DNA of 64,000 bases from Comamonas odontotermitis (GTDB lineage Bacteria > Pseudomonadota > Gammaproteobacteria > Burkholderiales > Burkholderiaceae_C): NCBI RefSeq assembly GCF_014207855.1, contig NZ_JACHKZ010000008.1:105422-169421 (forward strand), in the 5' to 3' direction. Shown here piece after piece: positions 8,375-19,868 of the stretch (positions are counted from its first letter, which is position 1; each line of letters begins with the position of its first letter). The notes below the pieces were generated by a model that made no database searches, was not told the origin of the DNA, and was given only the letters and a program-made list of their open reading frames with translations. The position numbers were made by a program, and so were the translations under genes.

Positions 8375-8669
8375 GTGTTGGTTTCCTTGTATCAATATCT
8401 TTGTCTGCCAGACAGAGCTTCCCTCCGCTGGTTACAGCCATGCTAACGGTAAAAAAAGGGCTTTCCAAGGGAGAGGCGCAATTTTTTGCCTCGAAATGTT
8501 GCTTCTTTCAGGCCCGCTGACCTTTGTTGATGGATTGCAGCTATCAATCAAAAGCAGTTTTGGTTTGATTTCCATAAATAATTGCGCACTTTTCGCCTCT
8601 CTTGCGCAAAATCGATTGCTGGTGAAAAAAAACCTGTCCGGCAACAACACCTGAAAGCCTGGGGTCATG

Positions 8670-9593
8670 CTAGGTCGGGTTGCGCTCGCGTCGGGGCAGT
8701 GGTGCAGTTGCCAGCACCAGGCTGGATACCGCGATCACAAATGCCAGAAGCTGCAGGCCATTGAGCGTTTCGCCCAGAAACACGACGCCCACCAGCGCCG
8801 TGGATACTGGCAGCATCACGGTGAATACCGCGCTTTGCGATGCGGGCACCGCCTGCAGGCCCGTCATCCATAGCCATACCGTGACGACGCATGCAGCCAG
8901 CGCATAGCCCAGCAGCAGCAGCCAAAGCGGTGCAGCCACGCCGCCAAAGTCAAAATGCCAGGCCAGGTACAGGCCAAATGGCGTGGTCAGCACAAAACCC
9001 CACAGGTTGATGAGTGCGGCAATGCGCTTGGGGCTGAGGCTTGCAGTGAGCTTCTTGCCGATGACCGCGTAGCTGGCTTCGCAGAACACGGCTGCAATCA
9101 GCAACGTCTGGCCAAGCCAGCTATGCCGGGCGGCGCCACCCGGCTCTGGCATGTGTGTGGGCTTGGCAAAGGCAAACAATGCAATGCCCAGCACGGCCAG
9201 GCCAATGGCGCACAGCACGCGGCCACTGATACGCTCCTTGAGCAACAGCCAGCTGAACAGCGCAATGGCTGCAGGAATGGCGGCCATGGTCACGCTTGCG
9301 GCTACGGCGCCTGTCATCGACACGCCTGTGATCATGCAGATGGTAAAGAGAAAGTTGCCAAAGAAGGATTCCAGAAACAGCAGGCCGCGCTCTTTGCCAG
9401 ACAGCCGCGGCTCACTCGGCGGGCGCCGCAGCCAACCTGCCATGGCCACCACACCGATGCCAAACCGCAGCCAGGCCAGCAGCAGCACGGGCAGTACGGC
9501 TGCCAGCGGTTTGGAGAGCGCGACATAGGCGCCCACCAGCGACATGCTCAGCGCGAGGTAGGTATAAGCCAGCGGTTTGCTGATATTGCTCAT
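8670..9593 (-). CDS. EamA/DMT-family transporter
   Basis: A 307-residue inner-membrane protein with ten predicted helices in two EamA halves (for example GLLFLESFFGNFLFTICMIT in the first and VFTVMLPVSTALVGVVFLGE in the second). Members export amino acids, metabolites or drugs; the substrate here is unknown. It is divergent from aceA across a 526-bp regulatory region. The start ATG 9593 opens MSNISKPLAYTYLALSM. Confidence 0.85.
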   Translation of the reverse strand: MSNISKPLAYTYLALSMSLVGAYVALSKPLAAVLPVLLLAWLRFGIGVVAMAGWLRRPPSEPRLSGKERGLLFLESFFGNFLFTICMITGVSMTGAVAASVTMAAIPAAIALFSWLLLKERISGRVLCAIGLAVLGIALFAFAKPTHMPEPGGAARHSWLGQTLLIAAVFCEASYAVIGKKLTASLSPKRIAALINLWGFVLTTPFGLYLAWHFDFGGVAAPLWLLLLGYALAACVVTVWLWMTGLQAVPASQSAVFTVMLPVSTALVGVVFLGETLNGLQLLAFVIAVSSLVLATAPLPRRERNPT

Positions 9594-9901
9594 AAATCAA
9601 TAGCAAAGAAGAATTGCTCGGCAGACGTTGAAGCCTTGTCTGGCTTGCAGGATGGGCACGGGGGGCAGCTGTCACTGGCCTGCCATTTGGCGAGCCGATC
9701 ATCATGCCAGAGCCCGGTATGCCTGGGGCGCCGCGCAGGCGACCGGCGCGGCGGCGAAGAGGCGAAGAGACTATTTTTGGCCGGGTGCACTCCTGCCGCT
9801 GCCCCCCGGCTGCGCGCGAAATTGCTGCGAAGCAGCATGATTTTTCAGCAATGAAAATGGTCTTCCGCATTATGAAATCATTAAATGCTGCAATGCGCAA
9901 A

Positions 9902-9922
9902 AATTTCTCAATACGAGAAATT
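9902..9922. promoter_or_regulatory. Perfect inverted repeat in the aceA control region
   Basis: AATTTCTC-AATAC-GAGAAATT has 8-bp arms and a 5-bp spacer. It ends 6 bp before a TATAAT at 9929-9934, a position suited to a regulator overlapping the -35 element. The protein that binds it is unknown. Confidence 0.5.
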
Positions 9923-9980
9923 GATTTTTATAATACGAAATTAAATATTTATGTTTTTGATTTTTAATGATTAAATTTTA

Positions 9981-10001
9981 GTCTTATATAAGACATAAGA
10001 C
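9981..10001. promoter_or_regulatory. Palindromic operator candidate ahead of aceA
   Basis: GTCTTATATAAGAC (9981-9994) is a perfect 14-bp palindrome, followed directly by a second half-site ATAAGAC (9995-10001). From memory, similar TCTTATATAAGA palindromes precede central-carbon genes in betaproteobacteria, probably for a GntR-type regulator. I could not verify this. Confidence 0.5.
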
Positions 10002-10119
10002 AAAAAATGGCGGCCAATCGGGCTTACAGTAAAAGCCATGGACAGCACAGCGGTCCTCCGGTTCTTCTCACAGTTCCACAGTTGTCGACTACCTCACCTT
10101 TTTTGATAGGAGTTCCCCC

Positions 10120-11451
<1,332 letters not shown>

Positions 11452-11508
11452 TCTGTGCGGGTCTGCAAGACACACCGGGGATTGGTCTCCCCGGTGGGCA
11501 AAAGAGAG

Positions 11509-11535
11509 AAAGGCGGTCTGCGGACCGCCTTTTTC
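11509..11535 (+). terminator. Rho-independent terminator after aceA
   Basis: A 10-bp stem AAAGGCGGTC (11509-11518) with GACCGCCTTT (11523-11532), loop TGCG, then a T run. A second weaker GC-rich hairpin (ACCGGGGATTGGTCTCCCCGGT at about 11474-11495, with a palindromic GGGG/CCCC core) precedes it. Confidence 0.88.
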
Positions 11536-11580
11536 ATGGGCTCTGGCGTTTGCGTGGGTGGCTAGCCCAGGCGCCAGGCC

Positions 11581-12864
11581 TCAACCCGTAAAGCGTTTCA
11601 GAATGAGCGTGGCATTGACGCCGCCAAAACCAAAGCCGTTGAGCATGGCATGCTCGATGGGGTGCGGCTGGGCGTGGCCGCGTATCAGACCGAGGCCCTC
11701 GGCCAGCGGGTCTGGGTTTTCGAGGTTGAGCACGGGCGGTGCCACCTGATCGCGCAGCGCCAGTGCCGTGAAGATGGCCGCCGCGCCCCCGGCTGCGCCC
11801 AGCATGTGGCCCAGGGCAGATTTGGTGGCGGTGATGGACGGGCCTGTATTTGCCTCTGCTCCTGCGCCAAATACCCGGCGGATGGCCGCAAGTTCGCCCC
11901 TGTCTCCCACCGCGGTAGAAGTGGCATGGGCGTTGAGATGCTGGATATCACCGGGCTGCAGGCGCGCGTTGCGCAAGGCGTTGCGCATGGAGCGCGCCGC
12001 GCCCGCGCCATCCTCCGGCCCGGAGGTGATGTGGTAGGCGTCTGCCGAAGTGCCGTAACCCACCACCTCGGCCAGCGGCGTGGCTCCGCGCGCCAGTGCA
12101 TGCTCCAGAGATTCCAGCACCAGAAGGCCCGCGCCTTCGGCCATGACAAAGCCGTCCCGCGCCAGATCGAAAGGGCGGGACGCGCGCGCCGGGTCATCGT
12201 TGAAGCGCGTGGCCACCGCCTTGGCCGCAGCAAAGCTGCCCAGCGCCACGCGGTCGATGGTGGCTTCGCTGCCGCCGCACAAGGCCATGTCGGCTTCGTC
12301 ATTGCGAATGAGGCGTGCCGCGTCTCCAATCGCCTGGATGCTGGCTGCGCAGGCAGTGACCGGCGCGCCGAGCGGGCCCTTGAGCTGGTGCCGGATCGAC
12401 ACCTGGCCTGCTGCCAGATTGGCCAGAAAAGCGGGCACCGTGAAAGGCGAGAGGCGCTGCGGGCCCTTGGTGTCTGTGGTGCGCACCGCTTCTGCAATGG
12501 TGCCAAAGCCGCCCACGCCGGAGCCGATGATGGTTGCCGCGCGCTCCTGCTGCGCTGCACCGCTCTGCGCCCAGCGCGCATGGGCCAGCGCCTGGTCTGC
12601 CGCGCCCAGGGCAAAGGCGATGAAGCGGTCCATGCGGCGCAGCTCCTTGGCGGAGATGACGGCCTCCGCATTCCAGCCGGCCTGTGGGTCTTCATCCAGG
12701 CCGGGTACCCGCCCGGCAATGGCAACCCCTGTACCTTCTCCCACGTCACTGGCGAGAGACCTCACTCCCGACTCGCCCGCCAGCAGCCGCTGCCAGGCCA
12801 CCTCCACATTGCACCCCAGAGGAGACACCAGGCCCAGGCCTGTGATGACCACCCGTCGATTCAT
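11581..12864 (-). CDS. Beta-ketoacyl-ACP synthase II-like enzyme (KAS/FabF family)
   Basis: A condensing enzyme of the FabF family joining malonyl-ACP to an acyl chain. It starts at ATG 12864 (MNRRVVITGLGLVSPLG), giving 427 residues, near the FabF norm. The Cys-His-His triad is visible: Cys172 in VTACAASIQA, His in LNAHATSTAVGD and His in TKSALGHMLGAAG. It has no fatty-acid-synthesis neighbours and is divergent from a TetR gene. It is therefore probably a secondary, regulated KAS rather than the housekeeping one. Confidence 0.9.
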   Translation of the reverse strand: MNRRVVITGLGLVSPLGCNVEVAWQRLLAGESGVRSLASDVGEGTGVAIAGRVPGLDEDPQAGWNAEAVISAKELRRMDRFIAFALGAADQALAHARWAQSGAAQQERAATIIGSGVGGFGTIAEAVRTTDTKGPQRLSPFTVPAFLANLAAGQVSIRHQLKGPLGAPVTACAASIQAIGDAARLIRNDEADMALCGGSEATIDRVALGSFAAAKAVATRFNDDPARASRPFDLARDGFVMAEGAGLLVLESLEHALARGATPLAEVVGYGTSADAYHITSGPEDGAGAARSMRNALRNARLQPGDIQHLNAHATSTAVGDRGELAAIRRVFGAGAEANTGPSITATKSALGHMLGAAGGAAAIFTALALRDQVAPPVLNLENPDPLAEGLGLIRGHAQPHPIEHAMLNGFGFGGVNATLILKRFTG

Positions 12865-12924
12865 GTCGCACCTTTCGTCTGCAGCCGCCTCGCTGTTTGA
12901 AAGCGAGCCCATGTCTGCTCTATT

Positions 12925-12968
12925 GATGATGGTCATCATCATACTGAGTTTTGATGATGGGTATCATC
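12925..12968. promoter_or_regulatory. Two TetR operator candidates between the KAS and tetR genes
   Basis: GATGATG-GT-CATCATC (12925-12940) and GATGAT-GGGT-ATCATC (12953-12968) share the same half-site and lie 28 bp centre to centre. The second ends 6 bp before the tetR start at 12975. This layout fits autoregulation and control of the divergent KAS gene by the TetR protein. Confidence 0.7.
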
Positions 12969-12974
12969 TAACGT

Positions 12975-13625
12975 ATGAAAGTCAGCAAAGCCCAGGCAGC
13001 CGAAAATCGTGAAGGAATCGTGGACGCCGCTGCGCGCCTGTACCGGCAAAAGGGCCTGGATGGCGTGGGCGTGGCCGAGATCACGCGCGACGCCGGGTTG
13101 ACGCACGGGGGGCTGTACCGGCATTTCGAATCGAAAGACGCTCTGGCGCGCGAGGCTTGCTTGCGTGCCTTTGACTGGACGATCACTCCGCTTGATCGCC
13201 TGGGCGGGCCGGAGCATGCGAATGCCGCATCCACTGACAGGCTCCACAGGCTGGTGCAAGGCTATCTTTCTGCAGACCACCGCGATCACCCCGGCGAAGG
13301 CTGCCCTGCCGCAGCCCTTGCCGCAGACGCCGCACGTGCGGGGCCAGAGATGTCGGAGGTATTTGCCCAGGGCGTGGAGCGCAATATCGCGCGCTTCATG
13401 GAGGTACTGCCGGGCGACGACGCCGTCACCCGCCGCACCCAGACCATTGTCACACTCAGCAGCATGGTGGGCGCGTTGGTGCTGGCGCGCGCCACGGCCG
13501 CCGGTAACCCGCGGCTGTCTGAAGAGATACTGGCCACCTTGCGCAGGCACCTGACAGCACCCTCCGATGCCCCTGCATCGGCTGCGGACGGTGGATCTGG
13601 CATGCGTCAGTCGACAGAGGTCTAA
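12975..13625 (+). CDS. TetR/AcrR-family transcriptional regulator
   Basis: A 216-residue one-component repressor. The N-terminal helix-turn-helix is clear (GIVDAAARLYRQKGLDGVGV, then AEITRDAGLTHGGLYRHFES, about residues 14-55), and the remainder is the ligand and dimer domain (DHRDHPGEGCPAAALAADAAR). The effector is unknown. Paired palindromes in the 110-bp gap to the divergent KAS gene are the likely binding sites. The tail contains low-complexity Ala/Pro/Ser. Confidence 0.92.
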   Translation: MKVSKAQAAENREGIVDAAARLYRQKGLDGVGVAEITRDAGLTHGGLYRHFESKDALAREACLRAFDWTITPLDRLGGPEHANAASTDRLHRLVQGYLSADHRDHPGEGCPAAALAADAARAGPEMSEVFAQGVERNIARFMEVLPGDDAVTRRTQTIVTLSSMVGALVLARATAAGNPRLSEEILATLRRHLTAPSDAPASAADGGSGMRQSTEV

Positions 13626-13752
13626 AACAGCTGATGGGCTTCCGCTGTCTGATGGAGTTGGTGGGGTCGGTGCAGCCGGTGCAACTGCCGCTGTGAATCA
13701 TCGGGCGGCGCCATCGATAATCGTTTCTTTTGCCCTGTGAGCTTTCACAACC

Positions 13753-14124
13753 ATGTCCGGCACCTCCGCAAAACCCGTCTCCATCATCCATTGGCCCGCC
13801 AAGACGCTGGTCAACCCCGTCATCGGCAAACCCAGCCGCCCGATCAGCGGCGATACCGAGTACCAGACCATGCAGGTGTTTGAAGGGCTGGGCGGCAAGG
13901 TGAGTTCCGGCACCTGGCAGTCGAGCGCCGGCACCTTCCGCTCCAACATCGTTGGCTACATCGAGTTTTGCTACATCGTCGAAGGCGCATGCCGCCTGGT
14001 GGATCCGGACGGCACGGTGCATGCGTTTGGCGTGGGCGACCATTTCATCATGCCCGAAGGCTGGACGGGCCACTGGGAGGTGGACGAGTTCGTGAAGAAG
14101 GTCTACGTGGTGGCCGAGGCCTGA
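13753..14124 (+). CDS. Small cupin protein (DUF861 type)
   Basis: A 123-residue single cupin barrel. Conserved cupin segments are FCYIVEGACRLVDPDG and VGDHFIMPEGWTGHWEVDEFVKKVY, which resemble the DUF861/ureidoglycine-aminohydrolase-like group. The enzymatic role, if any, is unknown. It is preceded by a 127-bp gap after tetR and stands alone. The start ATG 13753 gives MSGTSAKPVSIIHWPAKTL. Confidence 0.85.
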   Translation: MSGTSAKPVSIIHWPAKTLVNPVIGKPSRPISGDTEYQTMQVFEGLGGKVSSGTWQSSAGTFRSNIVGYIEFCYIVEGACRLVDPDGTVHAFGVGDHFIMPEGWTGHWEVDEFVKKVYVVAEA

Positions 14125-14257
14125 ATCCGCAGAGGCTGGGTGAAATTGGCTGGCAGCGCTTGTTTAGAAAGCGCTATATGCTATTGATTTTGCAGTTTAA
14201 GGCCGCGCGAATCTTGCCACGCCATTGCCGCAGGCGGCTTGGATCGCAGACCCATGC

Positions 14258-15669
<1,412 letters not shown>

Positions 15670-15673
<4 letters not shown>

Positions 15674-17517
15674 GGTGCAAGCAGGCCCGAGGCCGAAGAA
15701 TCAGTGGGTGCAATCCGTGGAAAGCGCAGTGTGAAGCAGGTTCGCCACGGCGCGCGCTCGGTCACGGAGGCAGCGCCGCCATGCGCGGCCATGATGCGCG
15801 CCGCAATGGCCAGGCCCAGTCCGGTGCCGCCGGGGCTGCGTGAGGCAAAGGGCTCGAAGAGGCGTTCGCGCAGATCGGCAGGGATGCCCGGGCCGTCGTC
15901 GCACACATGCACCAGCACTGCATCGGGCAGCTGTTCGGTATCCACCAGCACCCGCCGCTGGCCCGCTGCTGTGCAGGCGTTGGAGAGCAGGTTGCCCAGT
16001 GCCTGGTCAAACCGGGCTGGGTCGACCGTGGCCATGCGTGGCTGCTGCAGCGCGGCGCCCAGTTCCACCTCGGGGCGGTGGCGCACCTGGGCCTGGATGC
16101 GGGCGTGCAGATCGGTGGCCACTGGCGCAATCTGCCAGGGCTTGGCGTAGTCGAGCAGATCGCTGGTCAGGTGCGAGATGCGGGCAATCTGCTCGCCCAC
16201 TTCCTGCCGGGTTTCGGCCGGGGCCATCGCCACGGCCATGGCGATGATGTTGAGCGGGTTGCGCACGTCGTGGGCCACCGTGGCCGCCAGCGAGCCCAGT
16301 TCCGCAAGGCGCGCCTGCAACTGGCGCTCGCGCTCGCGCTGCTGAGCCAGCTCGGCCAGCTCGACCTGCGCTGCCGCATCGGCCAGGGTATCGCCAAACA
16401 GTGCTGCCAGATGCCGCTGGCCGGGCGGCGCCTCTTCAAAACCCAGCAAGTGCGTCTGCCAGCCGCTCTGGGGGCTTTTATGGCACAGCAGGCCGGGCTG
16501 GCTGCGGTCGGTGGTGGCAGGCGGCGCGGCATCGGCCTGTACCTGCATCTGCAGCGGTGTGCCCATGCGGGTGGACAGCAGGGCGGCGGCAACCGCCTCC
16601 AGTGCCTCCATCGATTCGGCCTGGCCCATGGCGCTGCGCCACTGGCGCAGATCGCCCGCAGAGGGCGTGCCGCCTGGGTACACGAGGCGCGAGGCAAAAC
16701 GCCACACCGGGCCGCTGAGGATGAAACACGCCGTCGCCACGGCAGCGGCATTGAGCCATTTCGATTCGACCGGCAACAGCACCGTGAGCGACACCACCGC
16801 CAGCCCCAGCACGATGAAAATGGCCGACGCCAGCGCGCGCCGCGCCCAGACATTGACGACAAACACCCGGTAGCGCAGCACGCCATACACCAGCAGCAGC
16901 GGAAAGACCGGCATGGTCAGCACTGGCCAGGGATAGTGCTCGATACCGAGCGCAGCAAAGGCAAAGCCCGAAATGGCCAGCAGGCCCCAGGCGCTCGAGA
17001 CGGCAATCGACGCGAACTGCTTGCGGCGCAGCGGCGAGGGCGCATGCAGCCACCCCCAGCCCAGCACCAGCAGGCCCGCAGCCGCGAGAATGCCCCAGGC
17101 GAGGCTGTGCACCCAGCCCACCGCATTGGGCACCACCACCCATTGATAGCCGGTAAATGGCGGAAAGTGGATGAATTCGCCCGGCGAACGCACGAGCGAC
17201 AACAGCGCCACCAGCGTCGCCATGGCATAGCCCGCGCGTACCCAACGCCGGTGCAGTGGTGCGCCACAGAAGATCACGCAGAAGTGAAAGAAGGCGGCAG
17301 AGGTGAAGGTGAGGGATGACAGCAGGGCCATGGCGACCGGCACGCTGCCCAAGCCCGCCCAGTTGGGCAACTCGTTGCCGACGATCCACGTCGCCACACC
17401 CAGGAGGAACACCACCAGCAGCCGGGCGCCGGCCACCTGTTTGGCCCACAGCAGCAGAACGCTGCCAAGGGCGAGGATTTCGAGCAGGGTGAGCAGCAGG
17501 GCGAGGTGGATGGCCAT
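15670..17517 (-). CDS. Membrane sensor histidine kinase, partner of the NtrC-type regulator
   Basis: A 615-residue kinase. The first 270 residues contain about seven or eight hydrophobic helices without a large periplasmic domain, which suggests sensing within or at the membrane. A linker of about 120 residues follows, then a dimerisation helix with phospho-acceptor His416 (VAHDVRNPLNIIAMAV), then the ATP-binding domain (NLLSNACTAA N-box, DDGPGIPADLRERLFEPF, GGTGLGLAIAARI). This layout resembles the membrane-sensing PrsK-like kinases. The signal is unknown. It starts at ATG 17517 without a strong ribosome site. Confidence 0.92.
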
Positions 17518-17523
17518 GGCTGG

Positions 17524-17577
17524 ACTGTATACGGCGTTGACGTCTCGGGCAACGGCGTTGTATCCGGCGTTTACAGT
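17524..17577. promoter_or_regulatory. Candidate enhancer repeats for the sigma-54 regulator
   Basis: Three copies of CGGCGTT (17532, 17553, 17565) lie here. Two of them sit in a 9-bp direct repeat ACGGCGTTG 21 bp apart, or two helical turns. They are framed by an inverted repeat ACTGTATAC / GTTTACAGT (17524-17532, 17569-17577). The block lies about 40-90 bp ahead of the sigma-54-like promoter and just upstream of the kinase start. Confidence 0.45.
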
Positions 17578-17615
17578 GAAAATAAAAATGCAATTTAAAT
17601 CAATTAGATAGTGAA

Positions 17616-17631
17616 TGGCACAGATGCTGCA
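17616..17631 (+). promoter_or_regulatory. Sigma-54-like promoter ahead of the DUF4166 operon
   Basis: TGGCACAGATGCTGCA matches the TGGCACG-N4-TTGCA consensus with two mismatches and keeps the required spacing between the GG (17617-17618) and GC (17629-17630). Transcription would start close to the annotated ATG at 17643, so the message may be leaderless or the start may lie further in. Confidence 0.55.
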
Positions 17632-17642
17632 TTGGTGTAGGC

Positions 17643-18293
17643 ATGACCACCTTGCACGCTCCCCATTCGCACATCCATCCGGCCTCTGCCAGTGCCCAGG
17701 CGCTGGATATCAGCGCGCTGGTCGGGCCTGAGGCCTGGCAAGCGCTCTCGCCCGCCATCCGTCGCCGTTTTGCCAGCCAGCATGCGCCGGTGGCCTATGC
17801 CGGACACATGGAGCTGCGCACATCGCGCGTCGGCCGGTTGTTTGCCTGGGCGGCGCAGCTGCTGGGCAGCCCGCTGGCCGACAGCCGCGCTGAACTGGTG
17901 CCTACGCAGGTGCAGGTGGCAAGCGACGGGCGGGGTGGCGTGGTGTGGTCGCGCCAATTGGGCGAATGCGGCAGTGCGGGTAGCCAATCGGTGCGATCCA
18001 CCAAGCGCCTGGGGCCCGGCGGCCAGCTGGAAGAGTGCACGGAGGGCGGTCTGTCGATGACGCTGCAGGTGTGTGTGGAGCAGGGTGCCCTGGTGTTCTA
18101 CAGCCGCCGCTACTTCTGGCTGCTGGGCGGCAGGCGCCTGCCGGTGCCCGCCCTGCTGACGCCTGGCGTGTGCCGGGTCGAGCACCGCGACGAAGGCCCG
18201 GGGCGCTTTCGCTTCACCCTTGAGATGACGCACCCCCTGTGGGGCCGAACCTTTTACCAAACCGGTGTTTTTGCCGATCCTCTGGAGTCCTGA
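17643..18293 (+). CDS. DUF4166-domain protein
   Basis: A 216-residue soluble protein; nearly all of it is a DUF4166 domain (from LVGPEAWQALSPAIRRRF to EMTHPLWGRTFYQTGVF). The domain has no established function. In other bacteria it occurs next to or fused with short-chain dehydrogenases, as here, where the downstream gene starts 1 bp after its stop (TGAGATG). It is preceded by a sigma-54-like promoter. The N-terminal 25 residues are His/Ser/Ala-rich and may not be translated if the true start is internal. Confidence 0.85.
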   Translation: MTTLHAPHSHIHPASASAQALDISALVGPEAWQALSPAIRRRFASQHAPVAYAGHMELRTSRVGRLFAWAAQLLGSPLADSRAELVPTQVQVASDGRGGVVWSRQLGECGSAGSQSVRSTKRLGPGGQLEECTEGGLSMTLQVCVEQGALVFYSRRYFWLLGGRRLPVPALLTPGVCRVEHRDEGPGRFRFTLEMTHPLWGRTFYQTGVFADPLES

Positions 18294-18294
18294 G

Positions 18295-19764
18295 ATGACC
18301 ATCGTTTTTGTACTGCTCACCGTGCAGTCGCTTTTGGGTGCGTTTGACAACTTCTGGCACCACGAGCGCGAAGCGCGCCTGCCGCAACGCACATCGGCGC
18401 GCCACGAACTGCGCCTGCATGCCGCGCGTGAAGCCATCTACGGCCTGCTGTTTGCCAGTTTTGCGTGGCTGCAGTGGCGCGGATGGTGGGTGCTGCTGCC
18501 TGCGGGCCTGCTGGTGGCCGAGCTGTTCATCACCATTGCCGATTTTCTGGAAGAAGACCGAAGCCGCAAGCTGCCGCCGCTTGAGCGCGCGCTGCACACG
18601 GTGCTGGCGGTGAGCTATGGCCTGCTGGTGGGGCTTGCGGGGCCGCTGTTCTGGCAGGCGGCGCAACTGCCTGGGGGTGTTTCGGTGGTGACGCATGGGT
18701 CGTGGACGCCGATGTTCAGTGTGGCATCGGTGTGCGTACTGGCCTGGAGCGTGCGCAATGCCCTCGCGGTGCGCACGCTGGGCGCCACCGCACACTGCAA
18801 CGATTCCATCCCACCTGCCCAGGGTGCTGTACTGCAAGGTCTTGGGCAGCAGACGGTGCTGGTGACTGGCGGTACCGGCTTTGTCGGCCAGGCGCTAGTG
18901 CAGCGCCTGCTGCGGGAAGGCCGCCGGGTGCTGGTTCTGAGCCGTGACCCCTTGCAGGCGCGCGCAGCACTGGGTGAGGGCGTGTGGGTGGTGGACAGGC
19001 TGGACGACATTCCCTGCGAAACCCGCGTCGACGCCGTGGTGCACCTGGCAGGCGCTGGCATTCTGGGCGCCCCATGGACGGCCGGCCGCCGCCGCCTGCT
19101 GCTGCAAAGCCGCTTGCAGGTGATGGTGCAATTGCAGGGGCTGATCGCGCGCCTCTCCCACAAGCCCGAGGTGCTGGTCTGTGCGTCGGCCGTGGGCTAC
19201 TACGGCGTACCGCTGGATGCCGTGCCGCTGGACGAGAGCGCGCCGCCGCAGCCAGGGCGTTTTCAGTCCGATCTGTGCAGGCTGGTGGAAGCCGCTGCCT
19301 CGCGCAGCAATGCGCTGGGTGTGCGCGTGGTCTGTCTGCGCCCTGGCATTGTGCTGGGCCGGGGCGATGGCGCCTTTCCTGCGCTGGCGTTTGCGGCGCG
19401 CTGCGGGCTGGGTGCGGTGCTGGGCGGCGGCCTGCAGCCCATGCCCTGGATTCACCTGGACGATGCGGTGGGCCTGGTCTGCCATGCCTTGGCAGAGCCC
19501 GCGCTGCGTGGCCCGTTGAATGCCGTGGCCCCGCAGGCGGTCTCACAGGGCCAGTTTGCCCGGTGCCTCTCGGGTGCGGTGGGTCGCCCTCAGTGGCTGC
19601 GTGTGCCTGGCTGGCCGCTGCGCCTGCTGTTGGGCGAGATGTCGGAGCTGCTGCTGTGCGGCCAGAATGTGGTGCCTGCGCAGGCACTGCGCAGCGGTTA
19701 CCGTTTTCGCTATGCCAGCCTGGCGTCAGCGCTGGGCCAGCTGACGGGCAGATCAGCGGCTTGA
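18295..19764 (+). CDS. Membrane-anchored NAD(P)-dependent SDR/epimerase (TIGR01777-type)
   Basis: A 489-residue two-domain protein. Residues 1 to about 165 hold four or five hydrophobic helices plus a His-rich cytoplasmic motif (FDNFWHHEREARLP, then ARHELRLHAARE). From residue 188 a Rossmann fold starts (VLVTGGTGFVGQALV, Thr191) and continues with the YfcH-like epimerase family markers (VHLAGAGI, CASAVGYYGV, LRPGIVLGRGDGAFP, PWIHLDDAVGLV). The family is poorly characterised. The fused membrane part would tether the enzyme to a lipid or membrane substrate. It is coupled to DUF4166 by a 1-bp gap. Confidence 0.88.
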   Translation: MTIVFVLLTVQSLLGAFDNFWHHEREARLPQRTSARHELRLHAAREAIYGLLFASFAWLQWRGWWVLLPAGLLVAELFITIADFLEEDRSRKLPPLERALHTVLAVSYGLLVGLAGPLFWQAAQLPGGVSVVTHGSWTPMFSVASVCVLAWSVRNALAVRTLGATAHCNDSIPPAQGAVLQGLGQQTVLVTGGTGFVGQALVQRLLREGRRVLVLSRDPLQARAALGEGVWVVDRLDDIPCETRVDAVVHLAGAGILGAPWTAGRRRLLLQSRLQVMVQLQGLIARLSHKPEVLVCASAVGYYGVPLDAVPLDESAPPQPGRFQSDLCRLVEAAASRSNALGVRVVCLRPGIVLGRGDGAFPALAFAARCGLGAVLGGGLQPMPWIHLDDAVGLVCHALAEPALRGPLNAVAPQAVSQGQFARCLSGAVGRPQWLRVPGWPLRLLLGEMSELLLCGQNVVPAQALRSGYRFRYASLASALGQLTGRSAA

Positions 19765-19868
19765 GAGCCCATGGGGTAACTGAGCCATTGGGCCTTGGGG
19801 GCAAGGTGGCGCGATGGGGCGCGATGGGGCGTGGCGAGCGCGTGCCCCCGCTCCTGGTTGCTGCCGTA

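Larger units (their letters stand above)
9594..10119. other. Intergenic region between the EamA gene and aceA
   Basis: About 240 GC-rich bases without a credible gene are followed by 180 strongly AT-rich bases (9840-10015) carrying the aceA control elements: an inverted repeat at 9902-9922, a TATAAT at 9929-9934 and a 14-bp palindrome at 9981-9994. A 100-base leader then runs to the aceA start. Confidence 0.65.

Noticed and set aside
9594..9840. Small open frames between the EamA gene and the aceA control region
   Set aside because: They are short, overlap on both strands and have no ribosome sites or recognisable products.
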